64,000 bases of DNA from positions 682,001-746,000 of the forward strand of contig NZ_JAYKZX010000003.1 of assembly GCF_035989265.1 (NCBI RefSeq), written 5' to 3'. Below are positions 57,813 through 64,000 of this stretch, piece after piece. Source of the stretch: Sphingobium sp. HWE2-09. GTDB lineage: Bacteria > Pseudomonadota > Alphaproteobacteria > Sphingomonadales > Sphingomonadaceae. The first letter of the stretch is position 1, and each line of letters starts with the position of its first letter. Position numbers and translations under genes: made by a program. A model generated the notes under the pieces. It was not told where the DNA came from, searched no databases, and saw only the letters and a program-made list of their open reading frames with translations.

Positions 57813-59225
57813 TCAGCCTTCCATATCCTCAAGCTCGCGTCCCTTCGTCTCATGCACCATCTTGCGCACGAAGAAGAAGCTGATCGCCGCGAACAGCGCA
57901 TAGCCGGTATAGGTCACGACCAGCCCCGGCGACACGGCGAGGGACGGGAAGCTGACCGAGATGGCGGCGTTGGCGATCCACTGGGCAAAGCCCGCGACCG
58001 CCAGCCCCGATCCGCGAATCTGGTTCGGGAACATCTCGCCCAGCATCACCCACATGATCGGACCCCAGCTGAGGTTGAAGAAGATCACGTACAGGTTGGC
58101 CGCGATCAGCGCCATCAGGCCGTTATGACCGGGCAGCGACACCGCGCCGTCCGCGCCGGTGACGGCGGTGGAGAAGGCATAGGCGACGATCGCCAGCGTC
58201 ACCGCCATGCCCGCCGATCCGATCAGCAGCAACGGCTTGCGCCCGATCTTGTCGACCAGGGCGATCGCGCCCAGGCACGCGCCGATCGACAGCACGCCCG
58301 ACAGGATATTGATCTGCAACGCATTATCTTCGGAAAAGCCGACCGCTTCCCACAAGGTTGCGCCATAATAGAAGACGACGTTGATGCCGACCAACTGCTG
58401 GAAGACAGCCAGGCCGATGCCGGTCCATACGATCGGGCGGATCTTGCCCGTGGTCTTGCTGATCAGGTCCGACAGCTTGGGGCGGTGATGGTCCGCGGCC
58501 AGGCTGGCGCGGATTTCCGCCACTTTGCGCGCGGCTTCCAGCGGGCCGAACAGGCGCGTCAGCACGATTTCCGCATCAGCGTCACGCCCACGCGCCACCA
58601 GATAGCGAGGGCTTTCGGGGATGAACAGCAGCGCGATCAGATAGATGGCCGCCGGGATCGCCTGCAACCAGAACATCCAGCGCCAGGCCGGAAAGTCCAG
58701 CCACAGCGGCGCGGTGGAACCACCGGCATAGCGGGCCAGCACGAAATTGGCGATGAATGCGCCGGTCAGGCCGGAAATGATCATGACCTGCTGCACGCTC
58801 GACAGGCGTCCACGCACCGCGGCGGGAGTGACTTCGGAGATATAGACCGGCGAAATGACGCTCGCCGCGCCCACGCCCAGGCCGCCGATGATGCGCGCGA
58901 AGATGAAGATGGCGGAAGAATCCGCCGCGCCCGCCAGCAGCGCGCTGCCCAGGAACAGCACGGCCGCCAGCATCATCACGCCGCGTCGGCCGATCAGATC
59001 GGCCATGCGCCCCGCCATGAAGGCGCCGATCGATGATCCGACCAGGATCGCGCCGACATTGACGCCGATGCCCAGCTTGCCAAGGTCGAAGGCTGCTTCC
59101 AGCCCCTTCTGCGTCCCGTTGATGACGCCCGAATCATAGCCGAACATGAACCCGCCGATCGTCGCCACGGCGACGATGGCGGCGATAAAGGCCATGTTGA
59201 CCCTTTCAGCGCTCCCCTCATTCAT
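57813..59225 (-). CDS. MFS sugar porter (sugar/proton symporter, probably pentose)
   Basis: The 470-residue protein has 12 hydrophobic segments and all sugar-porter motifs: GRMADLIGRRGVMM after helix 2, PESPRYL after helix 6, QQLVGINVVFYY in helix 7, and GRKPLLLIG. This identifies a XylE/AraE-type inner-membrane symporter. Located between lactonase and mutarotase genes of the oxidative pentose operon, so D-xylose or L-arabinose is the inferred substrate. Confidence 0.93.
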   Translation of the reverse strand: MNEGSAERVNMAFIAAIVAVATIGGFMFGYDSGVINGTQKGLEAAFDLGKLGIGVNVGAILVGSSIGAFMAGRMADLIGRRGVMMLAAVLFLGSALLAGAADSSAIFIFARIIGGLGVGAASVISPVYISEVTPAAVRGRLSSVQQVMIISGLTGAFIANFVLARYAGGSTAPLWLDFPAWRWMFWLQAIPAAIYLIALLFIPESPRYLVARGRDADAEIVLTRLFGPLEAARKVAEIRASLAADHHRPKLSDLISKTTGKIRPIVWTGIGLAVFQQLVGINVVFYYGATLWEAVGFSEDNALQINILSGVLSIGACLGAIALVDKIGRKPLLLIGSAGMAVTLAIVAYAFSTAVTGADGAVSLPGHNGLMALIAANLYVIFFNLSWGPIMWVMLGEMFPNQIRGSGLAVAGFAQWIANAAISVSFPSLAVSPGLVVTYTGYALFAAISFFFVRKMVHETKGRELEDMEG

Positions 59226-59246
59226 CCTTCTGATCCTTCCTAGATC

Positions 59247-60131
59247 TTATATCGTCGCAATATGGCCCGGCAGCCCGGCCACGCCGGGATCGAAGGCGAA
59301 CAGGTCGCCCGCCAGAGGTTGCTGCGCCAACGCTGCGCTGTCCAGCCCCTTGCGCGCCGTCGTCGCATAGGCGGTTTTCAAATCGTCGCCGCCAAAAGCG
59401 ATCTTGGTGATGTTGGCGACGGGAAAGCGGATGTCCCGCATCGCACGCCCATCGGGATCGTAGCGCCGCGCCGCCCAGCCGCCGAACAGGCCGGTCCACA
59501 GGCATCCTTCCGCATCGACGGTGGGACCATCGGGATAGCCCGCATCGTCCTCTATCTGCGCGAACAGGCGGGTGTCGCCGACCGTGCCGTCCTGCGCCAG
59601 GTCGGTGCGCCAGATCCGCTTGCCCAGCGTGTCGGTGTGATAGAGGATACGCCCATCGGGGGAGAGGGCAGGGCCGTTGGTGATCGCCACCGCAGGCAGG
59701 CCGCTATCGACGCACGTCCCTTTGTGGAAGCGATAGAAATGGCCGCTTTCGGCTTCCTCCGCATCATCCATCGACCCGAACCAGATCGCGCCGTCGGGCG
59801 CGACGGTCGCGTCATTCTGGCGATTGCCCGGCAGATGCGCTTCGGGGGCATGGCGCAGGGTGAAGCTCGTAGCGGCAGGGTCGAAGCTATGGACGCCCGA
59901 TTGCAGGCCCACGGCGAACAGCCCGTCGTCGGTCGGCACTATCCAGCCAACCTGCCCGGGTGCGGCCCAGCTACGCCCGACGTCCAGCGCCGGATCATAG
60001 CGATGGATCCGGTGCCCCTTGATATCCACGAACCACAAAGCGGCGTCGCGCGCGACCCAGACCGGGCCTTCGCCCAGCGTCGCGCCGATGGACAGGACGC
60101 TCTGCGGATCGGCGGTGATCTCCAGCGCCAT
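59247..60131 (-). CDS. SMP-30/gluconolaconase family lactonase (probably sugar 1,4-lactonase, XylC-like)
   Basis: ATG 60131 gives 294 residues of a six-bladed propeller: LGEGPVWVARDAALWFVDIKGHRIHRYDP, LPGNRQNDATVAPDGAIWFGSMDD, AITNGPALSPDGRILYHTDTLGKRIW and DGPTVDAEGCLWTGLFGGWAARRYDPDG carry the conserved metal ligands (E, N, D). It hydrolyses the sugar lactone made by the neighbouring dehydrogenase. Between xylB and the transporter; 21 bp before the MFS start. Confidence 0.9.
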   Translation of the reverse strand: MALEITADPQSVLSIGATLGEGPVWVARDAALWFVDIKGHRIHRYDPALDVGRSWAAPGQVGWIVPTDDGLFAVGLQSGVHSFDPAATSFTLRHAPEAHLPGNRQNDATVAPDGAIWFGSMDDAEEAESGHFYRFHKGTCVDSGLPAVAITNGPALSPDGRILYHTDTLGKRIWRTDLAQDGTVGDTRLFAQIEDDAGYPDGPTVDAEGCLWTGLFGGWAARRYDPDGRAMRDIRFPVANITKIAFGGDDLKTAYATTARKGLDSAALAQQPLAGDLFAFDPGVAGLPGHIATI

Positions 60132-60135
60132 GATC

Positions 60136-60894
60136 TCAGCGCCAGCCGGCATCGATGAAATAATCATGGGCGGTGCAGTACCGCGCATCGTCCGACGCCA
60201 GGAACAGCGCCAGCGCGGCGACGTCTTCGGGCAGGATGCGGCCGTCCAGGCATTGCGCGGCGACGATCTCCGCCTCGCCTTCGGGCGTGTACCATTTTTC
60301 CTGGCGCGGGGTCTTCACATTGCCCGGGATGATCGTGTTGACGCGGATATTGTCCCGACCCAGGTCACGCGCCAGGCTGCGCGTCAATCCTTCGATCGCC
60401 GCCTTGGCGGTCTGGTACAATGTCAGTTCGGGCAAAGCGAGATGCCAGCTGATCGACCCGAAGTTCAGGATCACGCCGCCGCCCGCGCGCTTCATCGCCG
60501 GGACAGCGGCTTGAGCGGCGAAGAAAAGGTGGCGCAGGTTCACCGCCATGCGCTCGTCCCAATAGGCAGGCGTTACCTCCTCGATCGTGTGGCGATCGTC
60601 ATTGGCGGCATTGTTGATCAAGATGTCGATCCCGCCCAATTGCGTCTCCACCTGTCCCATCATCGCCTGGACAGCGGCAATGTCGCGCAGGTCGACAGCG
60701 TGGAAAATCGGGCTGAAGCTGGCGTCGCCAAGCCGCGCGACCAGTGCTTCGCTTTCCGGCACGGCGATGTCGCAAAAGGCGACATGCGCGCCCTGGCCGA
60801 CGAACGCCTCGACCAGGCCTTCGCCGATGCCGCTGCCGCCGCCGCTGATGAAGACCCGCTTGCCCTTCAGGCTCGGGTAGATGGCGCGGCTCAT
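60136..60894 (-). CDS. xylB: SDR-family sugar 1-dehydrogenase (D-xylose 1-dehydrogenase XylB-like)
   Basis: The 252-residue short-chain dehydrogenase has the NAD-binding GGGSGIGEG (18-26), NNAANDDRH, catalytic S147, Y160 and K164 (SISWH and YQTAK) and the C-terminal VALALFLASDDARYCTAHDYFIDAGWR. It closely follows the Caulobacter D-xylose 1-dehydrogenase pattern, including IYPSLKGKRV and NFGSISWHL. It oxidises the pentose to the lactone with NAD+. It is 4 bp from the lactonase gene, and its start overlaps the XylX stop by 4 bp. Confidence 0.88.
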   Translation of the reverse strand: MSRAIYPSLKGKRVFISGGGSGIGEGLVEAFVGQGAHVAFCDIAVPESEALVARLGDASFSPIFHAVDLRDIAAVQAMMGQVETQLGGIDILINNAANDDRHTIEEVTPAYWDERMAVNLRHLFFAAQAAVPAMKRAGGGVILNFGSISWHLALPELTLYQTAKAAIEGLTRSLARDLGRDNIRVNTIIPGNVKTPRQEKWYTPEGEAEIVAAQCLDGRILPEDVAALALFLASDDARYCTAHDYFIDAGWR

Positions 60895-62033
60895 GCGGTT
60901 TCTTTCTCTGCGACGGTCAGCAGGCCGCGCGCGGCCAGATTGTGCATCAGTGCGGTGACGCCATAGGTCCAGGGCGTGGCGTCCTTCGACGTCACGACTG
61001 TGTTGACCAGCTTGCCCAGGCGCGGCGTGGAAATGGCGACGACATCGCCGACCTTGTGGGTGAAGCCGCGACCCGGCTCGTCCCGATCCTGCACTGGCGC
61101 GAACAGCGTGCCCAGGAACAGCGCGAACCCATCAGGATATTGATGTTCGGACAGCGTCTGCCGCACCAGTTCCAGCGGATCGCGGCTGATCTGGTTCATG
61201 CTGCTCGCCCCTTCCAGGCGATAGCCTTCGGGACCATCGATGGTCAGCGCCACTTCGGCATTGCGCACATCGTCGATCGTGAAATCGCCATCGAACAGGC
61301 GGATCAGCGGCCCCAGCGAGCAGGAGGCGTTATTGTCCTTCGCCTTGCCCAGCAACAGCGCGGAACGCCCTTCGAAATCGCGCAGATTGACGTCGTTGCC
61401 CAAGGTCGCGCCGATCGCCTGGCCCGCCGCATCCATGATCAGCACGATTTCCGGCTCGGGATTGTTCCAGGTCGAATTGGACCGGATGCCGATGTCGGCG
61501 CCTGCGCCTACGGTCGACAGGATCGGTGCCTTGGTAAAGACTTCCGCATCGGGACCGATCGCGACTTCCAGATATTGCGACCACAGGCCATCTTCGATCA
61601 GCGCGGCTTTCAGCGCCGCGGCTTCGGGCGATCCGGGGACGACGGCGCGGATGGAGCCGCCGACGCGCTCCTCCAACCGGCCGCGAATGTCTGCTGCTGC
61701 GCTGGCGTCGCCGCGCGCGCGTTCCTCGATCACGCGTTCGATCGCGGACAGGGCGAAGGTCACGCCGCACGCCTTGACGCATTGCAGATCGACGGGGGAA
61801 AGCAGGGGCAGGGTGAGGCTATCGAGCGGACCCAAGGCTTGACCCCGGCTTGCGTCGATCGGCAGTTTTTCAATGAGTTGCGCCACGGTCGGGGCGATCC
61901 GGCTCATGTCGTAGGCGTCGCCATCGCGCACCAAGATCGGGCTGGGGCCATCGGTCGTCAGCACGCGGCCGACAAAAGCGCCTGCCCGCCAGTCGGCTGG
62001 CAGGCTATCGAGGAAGGAGAAATCCCCCGGCAT
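60891..62033 (-). CDS. xylX: fumarylacetoacetate hydrolase-family 2-keto-3-deoxypentonate dehydratase (XylX-like)
   Basis: ATG 62033 has AGGAG six bases upstream; ATG 62036 is also possible. The 380-residue protein has an FAH-family fold: LQCVKACGVTFALSAIERVIEERA, KAPILSTVGAGADIGIRSNSTWNNPEPEIVLIMD and LGNDVNLRDFEGRSALLLGKAKDNNASCSLGP, matching Caulobacter XylX, which dehydrates 2-keto-3-deoxy-pentonate to alpha-ketoglutarate semialdehyde. It is the first gene of the oxidative pentose operon, with a LacI-type operator upstream. The pentonate dehydratase (XylD) and semialdehyde dehydrogenase (XylA) are not in the window. Confidence 0.88.
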   Translation of the reverse strand: MPGDFSFLDSLPADWRAGAFVGRVLTTDGPSPILVRDGDAYDMSRIAPTVAQLIEKLPIDASRGQALGPLDSLTLPLLSPVDLQCVKACGVTFALSAIERVIEERARGDASAAADIRGRLEERVGGSIRAVVPGSPEAAALKAALIEDGLWSQYLEVAIGPDAEVFTKAPILSTVGAGADIGIRSNSTWNNPEPEIVLIMDAAGQAIGATLGNDVNLRDFEGRSALLLGKAKDNNASCSLGPLIRLFDGDFTIDDVRNAEVALTIDGPEGYRLEGASSMNQISRDPLELVRQTLSEHQYPDGFALFLGTLFAPVQDRDEPGRGFTHKVGDVVAISTPRLGKLVNTVVTSKDATPWTYGVTALMHNLAARGLLTVAEKETA

Positions 62034-62061
62034 CATCAACTCCTAAGAATATGGTTGTCAA

Positions 62062-62077
62062 TTGATAGCGCTACCAA
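62062..62077 (-). promoter_or_regulatory. LacI-family operator of the pentose operon
   Basis: TTGATAGCGCTACCAA is a 16-bp palindrome with one mismatch, centred on GCGC as in LacI/GalR operators, 29 bp upstream of the xylX start. A LacI-type XylR regulates the equivalent Caulobacter operon. No lacI-type gene is present in this window, so the regulator must be encoded elsewhere. Confidence 0.65.
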
Positions 62078-62187
62078 CATGGATCGGGGGTTGAAGTCAA
62101 GAGGGCGGCGCGCAAAATGCCAAAGGTCGTAGAAAACGCAGTTCCGGCTTTTCGCCGCCGCCGCTTTGGGGCATAACCGTCCAGACC

Positions 62188-62400
62188 ATGAGCAAGCCTG
62201 AAGACAGCGCGCCTCACGTCGGCGCAGACACCACCCCGCCCCAGACGTCTATCGCGCCCAAAGCGCCGGACCAGGACAAGATGGACCTCGCCACCGCGGC
62301 CAGTAAATCGGTGGGTAAAGGCGTTTGGGCAGGCGCAGCCGTCGGTATCGGCTCCGCCGCGATCGTCGCCGCTTTGCTGTATAGCCGCAGGAAGGGCTGA
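62188..62400 (+). CDS. small single-pass membrane protein
   Basis: The 70-residue protein has a polar, Pro/Asp-rich N-terminal 40 residues and one Ala/Gly-rich membrane helix (VWAGAAVGIGSAAIVAALLY) before the basic tail SRRKG. I do not recognise a family. It may be a membrane anchor or stress protein of the kind common in sphingomonads; no ribosome site is strong. Confidence 0.65.
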   Translation: MSKPEDSAPHVGADTTPPQTSIAPKAPDQDKMDLATAASKSVGKGVWAGAAVGIGSAAIVAALLYSRRKG

Positions 62401-62487
62401 AAGCAGCTATAGTGATGAGTTTACGCCTTCTCTAATGAGAAACGGCGTTAGCTTAATCATGCGGAATTGACAGGACCATGTAGCGCC

Positions 62488-62518
62488 TTGTTCTCCGGCG
62501 AAGGCCGGGGTCCAGTTC
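62488..62518. repeat. palindromic repeat (family B)
   Basis: TTGTTCTCCGGCGAAGGCCG continuing GGGTCCAG; a single family B element. Confidence 0.7.
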
Positions 62519-62713
62519 CACGCTCGCGATTGAACGCGTGATAGACATTATGTTCCGCCCATCGACTTCGCCCGGATCGAAAGACTGGTTCGGCCAGCCC
62601 TGTAATCGCGCTTCGCTTCAGAGGCTCGCGGCCGTACAGCCCCTTGGCTTCGGAAAAAACACCGTACTTCCGCCGCAAAAAGCGCCGGCGACTAACGACG
62701 CGATGGCGTTGGA
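62519..62713. other. intergenic region with no recognisable gene
   Basis: Between the family B repeat and the EF-hand terminator I see no coding frame with typical composition and no repeat of the window's families. Confidence 0.4.
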
Positions 62714-62752
62714 CAAAAAAGAGGCGGCATGGCCTTCGATCCATGCCGCCTC
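62714..62752 (-). terminator. rho-independent terminator of the EF-hand gene
   Basis: On the minus strand GAGGCGGCATGG, an eight-base loop, CCATGCCGCCTC and a run of six T form a perfect 12-bp hairpin, starting 63 bp beyond the stop. Confidence 0.88.
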
Positions 62753-62815
62753 CGGGTGCGACCCGTTCAGGCTCTTTATTTCCCGCCTTCGTGACAAGGT
62801 GGGGAATGTCGATTG

Positions 62816-63226
62816 TTAACCCGCGCCGCCACTCAGGTAGCTGACGAGTTCGGGCTTGCTGACCGATACGCTCTTGTCGGTATCTGCACTCGTAAATGCG
62901 CCGTTGGCCCAGGCCGTCACCTGCTCTGCAGGCAAGGTGGCACCGGTAGCCTTCATTTCCTGACCCTTCAACGCCACCATCCAGCGCGAAAATTCCGACT
63001 GGTCCAGTTGACCGTCATTATTGGCGTCATAGGCCGGAAATTCGCTATCGACGATCGACGCGACGGTCGCCGCCGTGTTGGCAGGCGCGGCTGGAGTCGC
63101 GCTCGGCGTGGCAGGCGTCGCCGACTGCGGGGCAGCAGCGCCAGCGGAGGGTGCAGGTGCCGCCTGTTGCGCCATAGCCGGCGCGGCTATCGCCAGCGCG
63201 GTTGTGAATAATATAGTGCGGATCAT
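62816..63226 (-). CDS. exported EF-hand domain protein
   Basis: The 136-residue protein has a signal peptide (MIRTILFTTALAIAAPAMAQ) and an Ala/Pro/Thr-rich linker. An EF-hand follows at residues 67-78 (DANNDGQLDQSE), complete in its D-x-N-x-D-G-x-L-x-x-x-E layout; the second, at 115-126 (DTDKSVSVSKPE), lacks a normal Gly and is degenerate. Such small calcium-binding proteins are periplasmic; partner unknown. It is monocistronic, divergent from purB. Confidence 0.85.
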   Translation of the reverse strand: MIRTILFTTALAIAAPAMAQQAAPAPSAGAAAPQSATPATPSATPAAPANTAATVASIVDSEFPAYDANNDGQLDQSEFSRWMVALKGQEMKATGATLPAEQVTAWANGAFTSADTDKSVSVSKPELVSYLSGGAG

Positions 63227-63492
63227 GGCAGTCTCCTGTCATCTCTTAAATGGACCCAGCCAATTCAGGCTTGGTCCGTGTCGATATGCTGCAACAATAA
63301 TGAATGGCGACTGGCGATTGTTCCTGAACATGCGTTCATGTCGCGGTATTCGTCTTGCAAATATGGTCGGCTCGTCCGTCTTTGTCCTGAGCATCGCTGT
63401 TTTGGCGGTCTGGCGCTCGACGATTTGCCCCGGCGGGGCGACGCTGCTAGGCGCGCGGCAACGTCAACCATCCAGACATGCAGGATTTGCCC

Positions 63493-64000
63493 ATGGTCCC
63501 CCGCTACGCCCGCCCGCAGATGACCGCCCTTTGGGAGCCGGAAGCCCGGTTCAAAATCTGGTTCGAGATCGAGGCGCACGCGACCGAGAAGCTGGGCGAA
63601 CTGGGCGTCGTGCCGCCGTCCGCCGCCAAGGCGCTGTGGGACTGGTGGGCGACCAACCCCGCGATCGACGTCCCCGCGATCGACGCGATCGAGGCTGTGA
63701 CCAAGCATGACGTCATCGCCTTCCTGACCTGGGTCGCCGAACAGGTGGGCGACGAAGCCCGCTTCATGCATCAGGGCATGACGTCTTCGGACGTGCTCGA
63801 CACCTGCCTGGCCGTGCAGCTCGCCCGCGCCGCCGACATCCTGATCGAAGATCTGGACAAGCTGCTCGACGTCATCAAGCGCCGCGCCGTCGAACATAAG
63901 CTGACGCCCACCATCGGCCGCAGCCACGGCATCCATGCCGAACCGGTGACCTTCGGCCTGAAGATGGCCGAAGCCTATGCCGAGTTCAGCCGCTGCAAGA
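63493..64000 (+). CDS. purB: adenylosuccinate lyase, N-terminal part (truncated by window edge)
   Basis: From ATG 63493 the frame is open to the window end (169 codons). The sequence MVPRYARPQMTALWEPEARFKIWFEIEAHA is a typical PurB start. GMTSSDVLDTCLAVQLARAADIL holds the conserved substrate-binding motif, and GRSHGIHAEPVTFGLKMAEAYAEF carries the catalytic His region of the fumarase/aspartase superfamily. The enzyme splits adenylosuccinate and SAICAR in purine synthesis. The C-terminal half is outside the window. Confidence 0.96.
   Translation, partial: MVPRYARPQMTALWEPEARFKIWFEIEAHATEKLGELGVVPPSAAKALWDWWATNPAIDVPAIDAIEAVTKHDVIAFLTWVAEQVGDEARFMHQGMTSSDVLDTCLAVQLARAADILIEDLDKLLDVIKRRAVEHKLTPTIGRSHGIHAEPVTFGLKMAEAYAEFSRCK

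Overview
The window is high-GC, densely coded chromosomal DNA from an alphaproteobacterium, most likely a member of the Sphingomonadaceae (Sphingobium or Sphingomonas type). The evidence is a UrcA-family secreted protein, a DUF1013 cell-cycle regulator, an RcdA (DUF1465) protein, a PEP-CTERM-like secreted Ser/Gly protein, a zinc-ligand-poor DksA, a Caulobacter-type oxidative pentose operon, and several families of short palindromic intergenic repeats of the sphingomonad kind. Genus is an inference. No rRNA, tRNA, CRISPR array, intact insertion sequence or prophage was found.

Layout. 1-540 is the 3' end of a TPR protein. 739-6216 holds a YtrA-type GntR regulator, a nitroreductase, and a three-gene operon of a POT peptide transporter plus two exported amidohydrolases, the second of which lacks the HxH metal motif and carries a repeat element inside its signal-peptide region. 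6248-7194 is a non-coding, partly very AT-rich island. 7195-11910 has an SH3 protein, a frameshifted D-2-hydroxyacid dehydrogenase, a divergent pair of probable stress genes (PA2169-type and DUF1328) with EcfG-like promoters, a DUF885 peptidase and a zinc-ribbon protein. 12205-21343 contains aconitase (frameshifted as sequenced), a Bax-inhibitor-like membrane protein, a GST, UrcA, ClpA, a DUF1192 protein and a quinone oxidoreductase. 21599-23606 is a metallophosphoesterase plus glycosyltransferase pair resembling the PlcP-Agt phosphate-sparing lipid-remodelling system.

23706-31545 carries the DUF1013 regulator, FadD, MsrA, a small lipoprotein, Sua5, a DUF815 ATPase, a PQQ-type sugar dehydrogenase and small proteins. 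31730-35392 is a marR / NlpC-P60 / argC overlapping operon beside an M17 aminopeptidase. 35535-42327 has small and DUF3298-like proteins, RimO, a K+ channel overlapping an NlpD-like lipoprotein, SerS and a host-attachment-family protein. 42664-46465 has the Ser/Gly-rich protein, DksA, PilZ, two divergent DUF465 proteins and RcdA. 46543-54204 is tamA-tamB-sdaA.

54384-57795 covers a beta-barrel protein, a thioesterase, pyrF-lapA and a mutarotase. 57813-62033, together with the mutarotase, is a xylX-xylB-lactonase-MFS transporter operon for oxidative pentose catabolism, headed by a LacI-type palindrome. The window ends with an EF-hand protein and the 5' part of purB. Most of the window is housekeeping. 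The more unusual points are the repeat insertion in a signal peptide, the pseudoenzyme partner, the PlcP-Agt pair, the array of three phased palindromes near 31166-31217, the loss of surE between serS and nlpD, and two reading-frame breaks at homopolymers that look like sequence errors.
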